Part shown: positions 27,964 to 36,561 of the stretch, in pieces
Layout: each line of letters begins with the position of its first letter
How positions within the stretch are numbered: position 1 is the first letter of the stretch
Origin: Anaerolinea thermophila UNI-1
Lineage (GTDB): Bacteria; Chloroflexota; Anaerolineae; Anaerolineales; Anaerolineaceae
Length of the DNA stretch: 64,000 nucleotides
Direction of reading: 5' to 3'
Assembly: GCF_000199675.1 (NCBI RefSeq)
Contig: NC_014960.1
Coordinates: 2,976,001 to 3,040,000, forward strand
Position numbers and translations under genes: made by a program
Notes under the pieces: model-generated
Database searches by the model: none
What the model saw: the letters and a program-made list of their open reading frames with translations, nothing else
What the model was told of the DNA's origin: nothing

Positions 27964-28004
27964 TTAAAAACAAGACCCGCAAGGGACGCTTGCAGGTCTT
28001 GTTT
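27964..28004 (-). terminator. Terminator after the UDP-sugar dehydrogenase gene
   Basis: CAAGACC-GCAAG (27971-27983) pairs with CTTGC-GGTCTTG (27989-28001) with one unpaired base on each side. On the minus strand it is followed by TTTTTAATTG. It lies about 20 nt past the dehydrogenase stop. Confidence 0.85.
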
Positions 28005-28021
28005 GCGATCAGACTAAACAC

Positions 28022-29341
28022 CTATCCCTTGGGCGGGACGGAATTTCCCCGCCCAATGCCAAAATAGGTAAATCCCATAGCGCGCAACTGATCGGGGTTC
28101 CACAGGTTGCGGGCGTCCATGATGACCGGCTGGCGCATGGAGCGGTAAATTTGCTCAAAATCCAACTGTTTGAACTCATTCCATTCGGTTGCCAGCACCA
28201 GCGCATCTGCGCCTTCTGCCACCTGATAGGGTGTCTCCACCAATTGCACCCGCGGCAGGACACTGCGGGCGTTTTCCATGGCTTGCGGGTCGTAGGCTTT
28301 GACCAGCGCGCCTTCGTTCTCCAGCAGATGGATGACTTCCAGGGCAGGGGCTTCGCGGATGTCATCGGTGTTGGGTTTGAAAGACAACCCCAGCACTCCA
28401 ATGACTTTTTGATCCAGCGTGCCCAGGGCTTTGCGCAGTTTAACCACCACCCGGCGGCGCTGGTTGCGGTTAATTTCCATCACCGCCTGAAGCAGTTGCG
28501 GGTGTGTACCGTGCAGAACTGCCATGTGTGCCAGCGCCTTCACGTCTTTCGGGAAGCAACTGCCCCCCCAGCCCAAACCGGCATCCAGGAACGCCGGACC
28601 GATGCGCTTATCCAGCCCCATGCCGCGGGCAACTTCGCGCACGTCAGCGCCCAGTTCTTCGCAGATATTGGCAATCTCATTAATGAAGGAAATGCGCGTG
28701 GCAAGGAAAGCGTTTGAGGCGTACTTGATCATCTCGGCGGTGCGCAGGTCGGTAATCATGATGGGACAGCGCAGACTCTGATACAACTGCGCCACCTTCT
28801 CCGCCGCCTGGCGATGGAGCGACCCCAGCACTACACGATCCGGCATCATGAAGTCGTTGATGGCAGACCCCTCGCGCAGAAATTCAGGGTTGCTCACCAC
28901 GCTGAACTCCAGCGGCTTGCCGGCACGGCGGCGGTTAATCACCTCTGCCACCCAGTCGCCTGTACCTACCGGCACGGTGGATTTGTTCACTACGATGATA
29001 GGGTGATCGACAATATCGGCAATGGCTTCTGCCGCCTGACGCACATACTGCAAATCGGCTTCGCCATCCACCCCTGAGGGGGTGCCTACCGCAATAAAGG
29101 CAAACTCAGCATCCTTGAGGGCTTCCGGGTAAGAGGTGGTGAAGTGCAGGCGTCCATGACGCACATTTTGCAGGACAATCTGCTCCAAGCCGGGTTCATA
29201 AATCGGCATGATGCCCTGCTTGAGTCGCTCGATGCGCGTTTCATCCACATCCAGACAGGTCACCGTGTTTCCCAAATCGGCAAAGCACGCTCCCGTGACC
29301 AGACCAACATATCCCGTTCCAATCACACAAATTTTGCTCAT
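28022..29341 (-). CDS. UDP-glucose/GDP-mannose dehydrogenase family protein
   Basis: 439 residues, standard length. The N-terminal Rossmann domain has IGTGYVGLVTG (NAD-binding, residues 6-16). The central region has the catalytic Cys in GGSCFPKDVKAL (near 260), and the conserved EFLREGSAI segment and KSTVPVGT are present. The C-terminal domain binds the nucleotide sugar (GLSFKPNTDDIREAPAL). The enzyme oxidises a UDP-hexose (probably UDP-glucose) twice to the uronic acid, with two NAD. The product feeds exopolysaccharide or surface glycolipid synthesis. GDP-mannose or UDP-ManNAc as substrate cannot be ruled out. It lies downstream of the DUF2298 gene in a leftward group. Confidence 0.93.
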   Translation of the reverse strand: MSKICVIGTGYVGLVTGACFADLGNTVTCLDVDETRIERLKQGIMPIYEPGLEQIVLQNVRHGRLHFTTSYPEALKDAEFAFIAVGTPSGVDGEADLQYVRQAAEAIADIVDHPIIVVNKSTVPVGTGDWVAEVINRRRAGKPLEFSVVSNPEFLREGSAINDFMMPDRVVLGSLHRQAAEKVAQLYQSLRCPIMITDLRTAEMIKYASNAFLATRISFINEIANICEELGADVREVARGMGLDKRIGPAFLDAGLGWGGSCFPKDVKALAHMAVLHGTHPQLLQAVMEINRNQRRRVVVKLRKALGTLDQKVIGVLGLSFKPNTDDIREAPALEVIHLLENEGALVKAYDPQAMENARSVLPRVQLVETPYQVAEGADALVLATEWNEFKQLDFEQIYRSMRQPVIMDARNLWNPDQLRAMGFTYFGIGRGNSVPPKG

Positions 29342-29442
29342 AAATCGGTCATCCTCTCGGCAAGATTATAGCACAGGCATTTTATGCGAAAGTTCTGTAC
29401 TGAAATTGTTGTGAATTTGTACGGTTTCAGCAGGCATGGCGC

Positions 29443-31947
29443 TCATGGCAGGCTGGGCGGAACGCGGTACACCGTTCCCGTCGCCGTGCGGAAAACGGGA
29501 ATCAGCACATTCTCAAATTTCAACTCTGCCTGCGAGGGATTGCAAGCCCGTTCAGGCTGAGAGCATAAATCACGAATGTACGTGCGCTCGGTATTGGTCA
29601 GAATGACGTAATCCACCCGCCACTTTCGCAAAAGCGCTAGTGCCAGGTCGGGATCGCTGGTGGTGTAAATGGTTTCGATGTCGGGTTCGCGCTTGCCCTG
29701 CTCGTTGTAGTTGCCCCGCCACTGCATCTCGTGGATTGCCCAGCCCAGTACCGCCGGATAACCGGTAAAAGCGCTGATGCGCCCCTCGTAGGTGTACGAC
29801 TTGCCCGGCGCTTCCAGCAGAATGGGCACTCTACCTTCAATTTTGCCGTTGGCATTCAACCACTGGACGATTTCCCAGTCCTCAGGGTTTTCCATGCGGA
29901 ACTCGCTGGCGGCATCCAGCGTGGGCGTGGATTGGAACGCATTGGTGCGCGAAATCGTCGCCAGCACGGGATAAACCATGCCCCCCAGCAGAGAGAGCGT
30001 GATAACTCCAAGCGCCAGCCCGCGTACCGCGCGCGCAAACGCGGGACGGTTTACCAGCCACCACAGGGCATAAGCGCTGGCAAGCGCCATCAACACCCAG
30101 CCCTGGAAATAGAACTTGAAGACGGTATTCATGCGCACGCCAAAGCCGTCTTTAAGATACAGAAACTCCACCGAAAAGGTGAGCGCAACGCCCAGCAAAG
30201 CCATCAACAGCACGAACGGCAGGGCGTCATCGGGTGCACGGGGTTCTTCTCCCTCATTCGTCGCAGACGGACGCAGGAACATCAACCCGGTAGTGAGCAT
30301 GCCCAGCAGGAAGGTAAGGACAAGGAACAGCCAGGGATTACTCAGGCGGTAGGAAAGCACCAGCAAAAGAGTCTGCCCCAGCGATTGAGACACCAGATAG
30401 GGATGGAGGAAGGCGCTCCATTCGCCACCACGGGCAGCATTGATCTGCAAAGCCAGCGCCGCCACCCCCAGCAGAGCCAGATAAGCCAGCGAAATGCCCA
30501 CCATCCAGCCCAACCAGTGACGCAGGAACAGGCTCCACACCCCGCGCTCATCACGGCGCGCCAGCACCCCCAGGGCAAAGACCAGCAAAATCAGCAGGAA
30601 GTGACCGAACATGACACTGTACTGCGAAAGGCGGGTGGGTGGGAAAATCTGCGGCAAAATGCCCCCTGCCTGCGAGGCAAACCCTGCCCAGAAAGGCAGG
30701 TAGAAAAGTACCAGCGCCAGCACAAAGAGCCCCCCAAAGCGCAAAACTTCCAGCCCGTGCTCACGGGTCAGCCTGCCCTGTGCCGACCACCGCCCCGCCA
30801 ACCATGCCAGCAGAAGCAGAGCCAGATAGATGGGAAAATCCCAGGTATTCAAAAATGCCAGACTGCCCAGCATCAGCCCTGCCAGTCCCTGCTCCATCCA
30901 TGTGGGCAGGCGGTCTTCGCGAGCCAGGCGGTAGAAATGCAGGGCAATCAGCACAGCCAGCAAAACAAAGGGCAGTGCCATCTTGTGCGGATGGTTGTCG
31001 CCCAACAGGAAACTGAAGAAGGGAAACTCGGTGATGGGGTTAAGGTTGATGGCATTGCCGCTTAAATCCAGGTCGGTAAGCACACGCGACGCCCGCCACC
31101 ACCACCATCCCCCGCCAGAGGGCATGAAACTGCCCACAGGCGGCGAGTTGAAGGGAAAATCGGGCAAATTGAGCCAGCGGGCAAAGGATTGAGGAAGCCA
31201 GCCGCGAGCGTAGAGCGACTCGAGCAAGCCTTCGAGGTTACCCATCCCCGCCACAAAAACCGCCCCCAGCACCCCAGCCGTTGCCACGGCGCGGGCGTTT
31301 GCCTTCGAGAGGCAGACCAGGTTGAACACCACCCCGTAAGCCCCCTGCAGAGTAAGGGCAAACAGCAGGGCATCGAACAAATCAAAGCCCACCGCCGAAA
31401 GCACCCCACTTAGTTTAACCAGCGCGCCGGCGATGATATAGCCAAAGTAGTAATAGGAAATGGCAAAATCCGAAAGCCAGGGATCTAATGGCGGAAAGGT
31501 GGGGCTGTTCAGAACGCCGTTGAGGAAGGCAATCTCCATGAACTTTTCGCCGCCGAAGCGCATGATCTTGCCAATAGCGTAAGCCCGCACCACGCTCCAG
31601 CCGACAAACGCCAGCAGGAAGAGCACCTCACCCACCAGAATGGTGCGCCAACGTTCCCTCCAGAAATCTTTCAGGGACTGGCGGCGTTGTTCGTCGCGCC
31701 ATACCCTCACCCACCCCCAGACAGCAACCAGCGCTATGGAAAACAGCACTGCCCCGGACGTATTGGGAAGAAATTGAAGCGAAGATCCCAGCCAGAAAAG
31801 ATATACCGCCAGCAATAATCCCATGGCTCGCGCCAGCGCCGCGCCGCGTTCGGGCAGGGTGCGGAAAAACTCAAAGGTGAGCGGAAAAACCGCCAATCCA
31901 AAGAAGGTCGAAAAGAACCACCATAGAAAAACAGGCATCCATTCCAT
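29443..31947 (-). CDS. DUF2298 (Chlor_Arch_YYY) giant membrane protein
   Basis: 834 residues with about 15-18 hydrophobic helices and a C-terminal soluble domain (about 680-834). The YYY-type motif is present (SYYYFGYI, near residue 165). A loop with GDNHPHKMALPF follows (near 315). DUF2298 proteins are found mainly in Chloroflexota and some archaea and resemble GT-C glycosyltransferases such as PMT-like enzymes (family knowledge; catalytic activity unproven). The C-terminal domain starts with a conserved Trp/Asn-rich segment and includes the ILTNTERTY turn. Its position between a UDP-sugar dehydrogenase and a PLP enzyme fits surface-glycan assembly, by inference. Confidence 0.9.
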   Translation of the reverse strand: MEWMPVFLWWFFSTFFGLAVFPLTFEFFRTLPERGAALARAMGLLLAVYLFWLGSSLQFLPNTSGAVLFSIALVAVWGWVRVWRDEQRRQSLKDFWRERWRTILVGEVLFLLAFVGWSVVRAYAIGKIMRFGGEKFMEIAFLNGVLNSPTFPPLDPWLSDFAISYYYFGYIIAGALVKLSGVLSAVGFDLFDALLFALTLQGAYGVVFNLVCLSKANARAVATAGVLGAVFVAGMGNLEGLLESLYARGWLPQSFARWLNLPDFPFNSPPVGSFMPSGGGWWWWRASRVLTDLDLSGNAINLNPITEFPFFSFLLGDNHPHKMALPFVLLAVLIALHFYRLAREDRLPTWMEQGLAGLMLGSLAFLNTWDFPIYLALLLLAWLAGRWSAQGRLTREHGLEVLRFGGLFVLALVLFYLPFWAGFASQAGGILPQIFPPTRLSQYSVMFGHFLLILLVFALGVLARRDERGVWSLFLRHWLGWMVGISLAYLALLGVAALALQINAARGGEWSAFLHPYLVSQSLGQTLLLVLSYRLSNPWLFLVLTFLLGMLTTGLMFLRPSATNEGEEPRAPDDALPFVLLMALLGVALTFSVEFLYLKDGFGVRMNTVFKFYFQGWVLMALASAYALWWLVNRPAFARAVRGLALGVITLSLLGGMVYPVLATISRTNAFQSTPTLDAASEFRMENPEDWEIVQWLNANGKIEGRVPILLEAPGKSYTYEGRISAFTGYPAVLGWAIHEMQWRGNYNEQGKREPDIETIYTTSDPDLALALLRKWRVDYVILTNTERTYIRDLCSQPERACNPSQAELKFENVLIPVFRTATGTVYRVPPSLP

Positions 31948-31961
31948 GGTCTATTTCCATC

Positions 31962-33074
31962 CTAAAAGCGAGGCATCATCTCTATCCAGTTGCCGTCCAG
32001 TGTCAGGTAGCGTCCCATGGACTGCGCAGTCAGGCATGAATGTACGGGCAGGATACACACCAGATCGCCTACACGCAACTGCTCCAACTGATGGGGAAAC
32101 AAGCGCAAAATGCCGTGTTCCTGCGAAAGACGGGAGACATACGCCCCGGGGAGCGGTTCGCTCCAGCGCCCATCCTTGGGCAGGGCAACCAGCCCGTAAA
32201 AACGCTGTCCTTTGGAGAGCAGATACTCTTTGGAAAGATGTACCGCCCCGCCGTAAATCACTGCCTCACCGCGGCGCGGATGCAGGGAGACCACCGGGCA
32301 GGCAAGCGCCACACCGATATTCTCCCAGGTGCAGGCGCCCAGCATCCACTGCTGGACATCATAGAAGACAAAATTTCCCGGGCGGATTTCATCCGCAGGG
32401 CGAAAGTCCTGCACAATGGAAGATGAGGGCGTATCGCCCACAGAGAGAATCAGAGACTGCGCCAGCCCCTGCTGTTCCAGAACATGGCGCAGTGACTGCA
32501 GTTTCGAGAGGCTCTGGCGATAAATCTCTTCGACCTGCGCGGGATAAGCGGCTTGATAGGTCTGCCCTGCATGGGTGAGCAAGCCATTAAGGCGCAAAGC
32601 GGGATACGCCTGGCAGGTTTTGACCAGCGCGCTGGCGGTCTCGACATCGTCCCAGGCAATTCCCGTGCGGTTGGCGCCCACATCAACCTTGATCCAAACC
32701 GCCAGCGGCGCACGGACACGCTCCCCCAGCGCTTGAACGGTCTCCACCGATTCCACCAGCACCCCCAGGCGGATGCGTTCTGCCAGATGGGCAATCTCAT
32801 CCAGTTGGCGCAGGTTGACGGGAAACGCCAGAGTGATGTCGTCCCAACCGCAATCGGCAAAGTACTTCGCCATATCTACCGAGGAAACGGTAATGGCGCT
32901 CACCCCTTCTTCACGAAACCATTCCCCAATCTGACAGGACTGATGAGTCTTAAAATGCGGGCGGAAATGCACCCCGCTGGCGGCGACTTTCTGCGCCATT
33001 GCGCGTATATTCCGGCGGACAATCTGCTCATCCAGCAATAGCGTAGGTTTGCGGATCTGGTCAAAAATGGACAT
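31962..33074 (-). CDS. D-threonine aldolase / D-serine dehydratase-like PLP enzyme (fold type III)
   Basis: 370 residues from the ATG at 33074 (MSIFDQIRKPTLLLD), with AGAGGTGG upstream; the longer frame to 33158 lacks a site. The N-terminal alanine-racemase-type barrel carries the PLP lysine in FRPHFKTHQS (near 45). The C-terminal beta domain ends with the His-x-Cys pair (PVHSCLTA, near 345) that binds zinc in DSD1-type D-serine dehydratases. The family cleaves or deaminates D-beta-hydroxy amino acids. D-threonine aldolase and D-serine dehydratase cannot be separated by eye; the H-x-C pair leans towards the dehydratase. It lies 15 nt before the DUF2298 gene. Confidence 0.85.
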   Translation of the reverse strand: MSIFDQIRKPTLLLDEQIVRRNIRAMAQKVAASGVHFRPHFKTHQSCQIGEWFREEGVSAITVSSVDMAKYFADCGWDDITLAFPVNLRQLDEIAHLAERIRLGVLVESVETVQALGERVRAPLAVWIKVDVGANRTGIAWDDVETASALVKTCQAYPALRLNGLLTHAGQTYQAAYPAQVEEIYRQSLSKLQSLRHVLEQQGLAQSLILSVGDTPSSSIVQDFRPADEIRPGNFVFYDVQQWMLGACTWENIGVALACPVVSLHPRRGEAVIYGGAVHLSKEYLLSKGQRFYGLVALPKDGRWSEPLPGAYVSRLSQEHGILRLFPHQLEQLRVGDLVCILPVHSCLTAQSMGRYLTLDGNWIEMMPRF

Positions 33075-33182
33075 CCTCTCACCACCTCTATTCTGCAGGT
33101 TATCCCTGTGTAGAATTAGTTTGATTATACGCTTGAATGGAAGAGAAGAAATAGACACAAATTTAAGAGAAAAAAATCGCCC

Positions 33183-33210
33183 TTGACGTACATCCCGAGT
33201 CGGGTATAAT
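33183..33210 (+). promoter_or_regulatory. Promoter of tRNA-Arg
   Basis: TTGACG (33183-33188), 16-nt spacer, TATAAT (33205-33210). The tRNA begins 13 nt after the -10. No T-run terminator is seen directly after the tRNA, so transcription could enter the 87-bp repeat array. Confidence 0.85.
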
Positions 33211-33222
33211 ATTCTCCTGCTT

Positions 33223-33296
33223 GCCCTCGTAGCTCAATTGGACAGAGCGTTTGCTTGCGGAGCAAAAGGCTGCAGATTCGAGTTCTGCCGAGGGCA
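33223..33296 (+). tRNA. tRNA-Arg(GCG)
   Basis: A 74-nt cloverleaf. Acceptor GCCCTCG/CGAGGGC, D-stem GCTC/GAGC, anticodon stem TTTGC/GCAAA with loop TTGCGGA (anticodon GCG, reads CGC), T-stem GCAGA/TCTGC with loop TTCGAGT, discriminator A. CCA is not encoded. Its 3' tail from 33284 is the first member of the tandem array that follows. Confidence 0.95.
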
Positions 33297-33799
33297 CTCT
33301 TTCTTTTAATCCCTCCTGACTTTCAGTGTACGCAAGGCTGGCAGACCCCATCGAGGGGTGGTATTCGTGTTCTGCCGAGGGCACTCTTTCTTTTAATCCC
33401 TCCTGACTTTCAGTGTACGCAAGGCTGGCAGACCCCATCGAGGGGTGGTATTCGTGTCCTGCCGAGGGCACTCTCTCTTTTAATCCCTCCTGACTTTCAG
33501 TGTACGCAAGGCTGGCAGGCCCCATCGAGGGGTGGTATTCGTGTCCTGCCGAGGGCACTCTTTCTTTTAATCCCTCCTGACTTTCAGTGTACGCAAGGCT
33601 GGCAGACCCCATCGAGGGGTGGTATTCGTGTCCTGCCGAGGGCACTCTTTCTTTTAATCCCTCCTGACTTTCAGTGTACGCAAGGCTGGCAGACCCCATC
33701 GAGGGGTGGTATTCGTGTCCTGCCGAGGGCACTCAATTTTTTAAAGTCCCCATACAAGGCCAACAGGCCCCATCGAGGGATGGTATTCGCCTTCTGCCG
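33284..33799 (+). repeat. Tandem 87-bp repeats carrying the tRNA-Arg 3' tail
   Basis: The tRNA tail (TCTGCCGAGGGCA, or CCTGCCGAGGGCA in later copies) recurs at 33284, 33371, 33458, 33545, 33632 and 33719, an exact 87-nt period. A degenerate copy ends at about 33799 after 74 nt. Units differ at only a few bases. Each holds CCCTC (complementary to the tail's GAGGG), GGCAGA (complementary to TCTGCC), a hairpin ACCCC-ATCGA-GGGGT and a T-loop-like TATTCG before the tail. In the unit with GGCAGG the partner is CCTGCC, a compensatory change. E. coli tyrT has a comparable arrangement of tRNA-tail repeats. Function is unknown. Confidence 0.93.
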
Positions 33800-33839
33800 G
33801 GAAGCATAAGCTTCTGTTAAGCTGATGGAAGAACCTTAA

Positions 33840-34142
33840 CATTCCAGGTTCACCGGCGAGTGGCACGAGCCTGCCGGGCTGATCTATCTCAGAGCGCGCT
33901 ACCAGCGCCACTCGCCCGCCGTTGAGTTCAGCGTTCATGCGCCACTTGGCATTAGTGTCGTGCAGGCAGGTGCCGGTCTCCACCTCGACATACAGCGAAC
34001 GCTGCGGGAACGACCGTCTCCGCAACGCTTTGCGCCTTTTGCCCCAGCGTTGGAAGGTCTCTCCCAAGCAATAGGGGCATTTCTTCGGCCGATTTCCTTG
34101 TTTCCGCTTGACATTTGGCAATTGCAGGACGACCATCGGCAT
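33840..34142 (-). pseudogene. Transposase remnant with zinc-ribbon start
   Basis: Reading leftward from an ATG at 34142, about 45 residues look like the start of a DDE transposase. They include a CPYC half of a zinc ribbon and a basic stretch (RWGKRRKALRRRSF). The frame then runs straight into a segment (HDTNAKWRMNAELNGG) that looks like a more C-terminal part. This suggests an insertion sequence that lost its middle. The family is not assigned. It lies between the tRNA-Arg array and the integrase pseudogene. Confidence 0.45.
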
Positions 34143-34235
34143 GGCGGGCTCCTTGAGATGGCTGTGTGATAATTCCCCTCTTACTCGGGGCCTGCCTTTT
34201 TGTGTCAAAACCTACCGCCTATGTTACAGGCACCG

Positions 34236-34330
34236 TTGTATTGCGTATTTTTTGCCCCTTACGGGGCAAAAACGCCCGGTTTTCGTGCGTTTTGGTGTGT
34301 TTTACGCAATACAACACCTCTTGTATTGCG
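34236..34330. repeat. Inverted and direct copies of TTGTATTGCG with nested hairpin
   Basis: TTGTATTGCGTA (34236-34247) is the exact reverse complement of TACGCAATACAA (34303-34314), and TTGTATTGCG recurs directly at 34321-34330. Between them TTTTGCCCC-TTAC-GGGGCAAAA forms a strong hairpin (about 34250-34273). The hairpin could act as a terminator in either direction. The outer copies could be insertion-sequence ends or recombinase sites. The location just past the 3' end of intI is notable. Confidence 0.7.
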
Positions 34331-34376
34331 GGTTTCAGTGCCACATTTTGGCTATATTATCGAAAACCTTATGTGT

Positions 34377-35350
34377 TTATTCATCCAGTGGGCTGCGCAC
34401 GGCTTTGGGGCCACGATTGAGCACATGGGTATAGATCATAGTTGTCTTTACATCTTTATGCCCTAATAATTCCTGAACAGTCCGGATGTCGTAGCCTGCT
34501 TCGAGCAGGTGAGTGGCAAAGCAATGGCGGAAGGTGTGCGGGCTGACGGGCTTGTCGATTCCCACCAATTTCGCCGCAGCTTTGACCGCCCGCTGCAACC
34601 CGCTGGGGTCCAGATGGTGACGACGCACAATTCCACTACGTGGGTCGATGGATAATCTTTCCGATGGAAAAAGATATTGCCAGCCCAATTCTTTATCTGC
34701 ATTGGGGTATTTGCGGGTAAGCGCAAAAGGAAGTTCAACCGATCCGAATCCGTGGCGTAAATCTTGTTCATGAAGTTTCTTAACATAGGCGATCTGTTCC
34801 TTGAGGGGCTGAACCAGGCAGGCAACATTGTAACGCGGTCTTTTTCGCCTTTTCCTTCCCGGACAATGATCTGAGACTGCTCAAAATCGATATCTTTCAC
34901 CCGCAAACGCAGGCACTCCATCAAGCGCAACCCGCATCCGTAGAGCAACTTCCCCATCAATTGATGCAGTCCCTGCATTCCTGACAGTACCCTTGCCACT
35001 TCATCTTTCGATAAGACCGTTGGCAGGTGTTCCGAGCGTTTGGCGCGCAGGATATGGATTGGAACAGGAAGATCAATTTGCAGGACGTTTCGGTATAGAA
35101 ACAGCAAGGCACTGAATGCCTGATTCTGAGTAGAGGCGGATACCTGCTCCTCTTTTGCCAAATGGGTGAGGAAGGCCTCGATCTCAGCGGGGCCCATTTC
35201 GGCCGGATGGCGTTTGTTGTGATAGAGAATATAGCGCCTGACCCAGTGGACATAGGTTTTCTCAGTGCTGTAGGAATAATGCTTCAGTCGGATCGCATCG
35301 CGAAGCTGGTCGAGAAGTTTTTTGGGCTTTGGGGAGGATGGATCAGTCAT
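34377..35350 (-). pseudogene. intI: Integron integrase (IntI-type tyrosine recombinase), frameshifted
   Basis: Two adjacent frames together give a full tyrosine recombinase of about 320 residues. The N-terminal SAM-like domain and the first catalytic Arg (LLYGCGLRLMECLRLR) lie at 34830-35350. The His-x-x-Arg (HTFRHCFATHLLEAGYD), the second His (LGHKDV) and the nucleophile Tyr (MIYTHVL) lie at 34377-34700. Reading through the junction in the second frame gives the IntI-specific insertion (ALTRKYPNADKELGWQYLF), which ordinary Xer proteins lack. The break is a one-base shift at about 34812-34822. Cassette excision and capture are probably inactive now, unless the shift is a sequencing error. IntI enzymes recombine attI and folded single-stranded attC sites. 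Confidence 0.9.
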
Positions 35351-35508
35351 AAAAACAACTTAGCCTTACGAATTTGGAATATAATAAGGATAACAATTTG
35401 TCCCCAGCAGAGGATTTGAGTTAATCAAGCACAATCGCAGTATAACATGCTTTTTTCGGTCAGTTATACGGTAAGAATGCTGTGGATCAGGAATCCGTAT
35501 AATTATTA

Positions 35509-35515
35509 GTTGGGC
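35509..35515 (+). other. attI-like core site (GTTGGGC)
   Basis: GTTGGGC fits the integrase core GTTRRRY, with cleavage expected after the first G. It lies about 160 bp upstream of the intI start and 36 nt before the first cassette gene, where attI is expected. The TTGGGC that follows the cut is complementary to the GCCCAAC of the first attC. Confidence 0.75.
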
Positions 35516-35550
35516 GGAGTTCCGCATATCATTATTGAAGAAAGTGCAAA

Positions 35551-36366
35551 ATGGAAGACAAGTCAATTACATATCAGAATTATAGAAATCTTGTTGTGTA
35601 TTTCATTCTCGCTTACGCAATCTCGTGGACAATCGGAATTCCGCTGGCGCTAGCCAAACAAGAAATTATCCAACCCATATTCCCACAATGGTTTCATTAC
35701 TTTGTGGCATACGGACCAATGATTTCTGCCTTAATTGTCACTTGGACATCTCAGGGGCAACAAGGGTTAAAAGAACTTTGGGGACGGATAATCAAATGGC
35801 GAGTTGGGGGTATTTGGTGGCTTGTAGCCTTATCCCCACTTATCATCGGTTTTCTCGTTGCTTTGGTAATGAATCTCCTTACCAACACCAAAATTTCCCT
35901 CTCCGAATTAGGAGAAATTCATTTTCTTCCCCCATTGGGAATAGGCGCACTGTTTCTTTGGTTAGTGACTTTCGGTATAGGAGAAGAAATCGGCTGGCGG
36001 GGATACGCATTGCCTCGCTTACAGAAAGATCGCAACGCACTTTATGCAACAATTATATTAGCCTTCTTCTGGGCATTATGGCATTTGCCACAATTCTTTT
36101 ATTTATTCGACACTTCGATAGCCATTGGATGGGTCATCGGATTGTTTGCTGGTGCAATTGTATTCACATGGTTGTTTAATAGCGCAGAAGGTAGCATTCT
36201 TATTTTGGCAATTTGGCATGGATGCTTTAATTACATTTCAGCATCAAATGCGGGCAATGGCTTGCTTGCAGCAGTAGTAAGCACAATTGTAATGATATGG
36301 GCGATAGTAGTAGTTTTTGTTTATAAACCCACAACCCTTTCAAGCAAGGGTAAATTTGTAGTTTGA
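35551..36366 (+). CDS. CPBP-family intramembrane metalloprotease (integron cassette 1)
   Basis: 271 residues with about eight hydrophobic helices. The CPBP/Abi motifs are intact: GEEIGWRGY (motif 1, E-E-x3-R), FFWALWHLPQFF (motif 2, His) and AIWHGCFNY (motif 3). Relatives include the eukaryotic CAAX protease Rce1 and bacterial proteins linked to bacteriocin self-immunity. Whether this one cleaves substrate is unknown. The ATG lies 41 nt into the cassette and the stop 24 nt before the attC R'' box, a compact cassette layout. AT-rich codon use differs from the host CPBP gene at 50243, so recent acquisition is likely. Confidence 0.9.
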   Translation: MEDKSITYQNYRNLVVYFILAYAISWTIGIPLALAKQEIIQPIFPQWFHYFVAYGPMISALIVTWTSQGQQGLKELWGRIIKWRVGGIWWLVALSPLIIGFLVALVMNLLTNTKISLSELGEIHFLPPLGIGALFLWLVTFGIGEEIGWRGYALPRLQKDRNALYATIILAFFWALWHLPQFFYLFDTSIAIGWVIGLFAGAIVFTWLFNSAEGSILILAIWHGCFNYISASNAGNGLLAAVVSTIVMIWAIVVVFVYKPTTLSSKGKFVV

Positions 36367-36389
36367 TCTTGTCATATGTAAAACACTCC

Positions 36390-36519
36390 GCCCAACACCG
36401 CTTGCACCTGACTGGCGGGATTCTGCGGCATTTTCGGGCATTTTCTACACCCGAACAGAATCTTGCTCTCAAAGTTTTATCTACGCCCGCCCGCCAGCAG
36501 GTAAAGCAAACCGTTATGC
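36390..36519 (+). other. attC site of cassette 1
   Basis: R'' GCCCAAC at 36390-36396 and R' GTTATGC at 36513-36519. The inner arms fold very well: ACCTG-A-CTGGCGGG (from about 36405) is complementary to CCCGCCAG-CAGGT (about 36489-36502) except for one extra A. Such an extrahelical base is the hallmark that orients IntI on folded attC. Confidence 0.88.
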
Positions 36520-36561
36520 CGCTAATACCGCAGTGTGAGCCATCAGAAGGAGAAACTGGGA

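Noticed and set aside
33163..33732. A repetitive 29-residue-period protein on either strand of the tRNA-Arg array
   Set aside because: The 87-nt unit is divisible by three and has no stop in some frames, so long frames arise automatically. There is no ribosome site, and the unit is explained by the tRNA tail.
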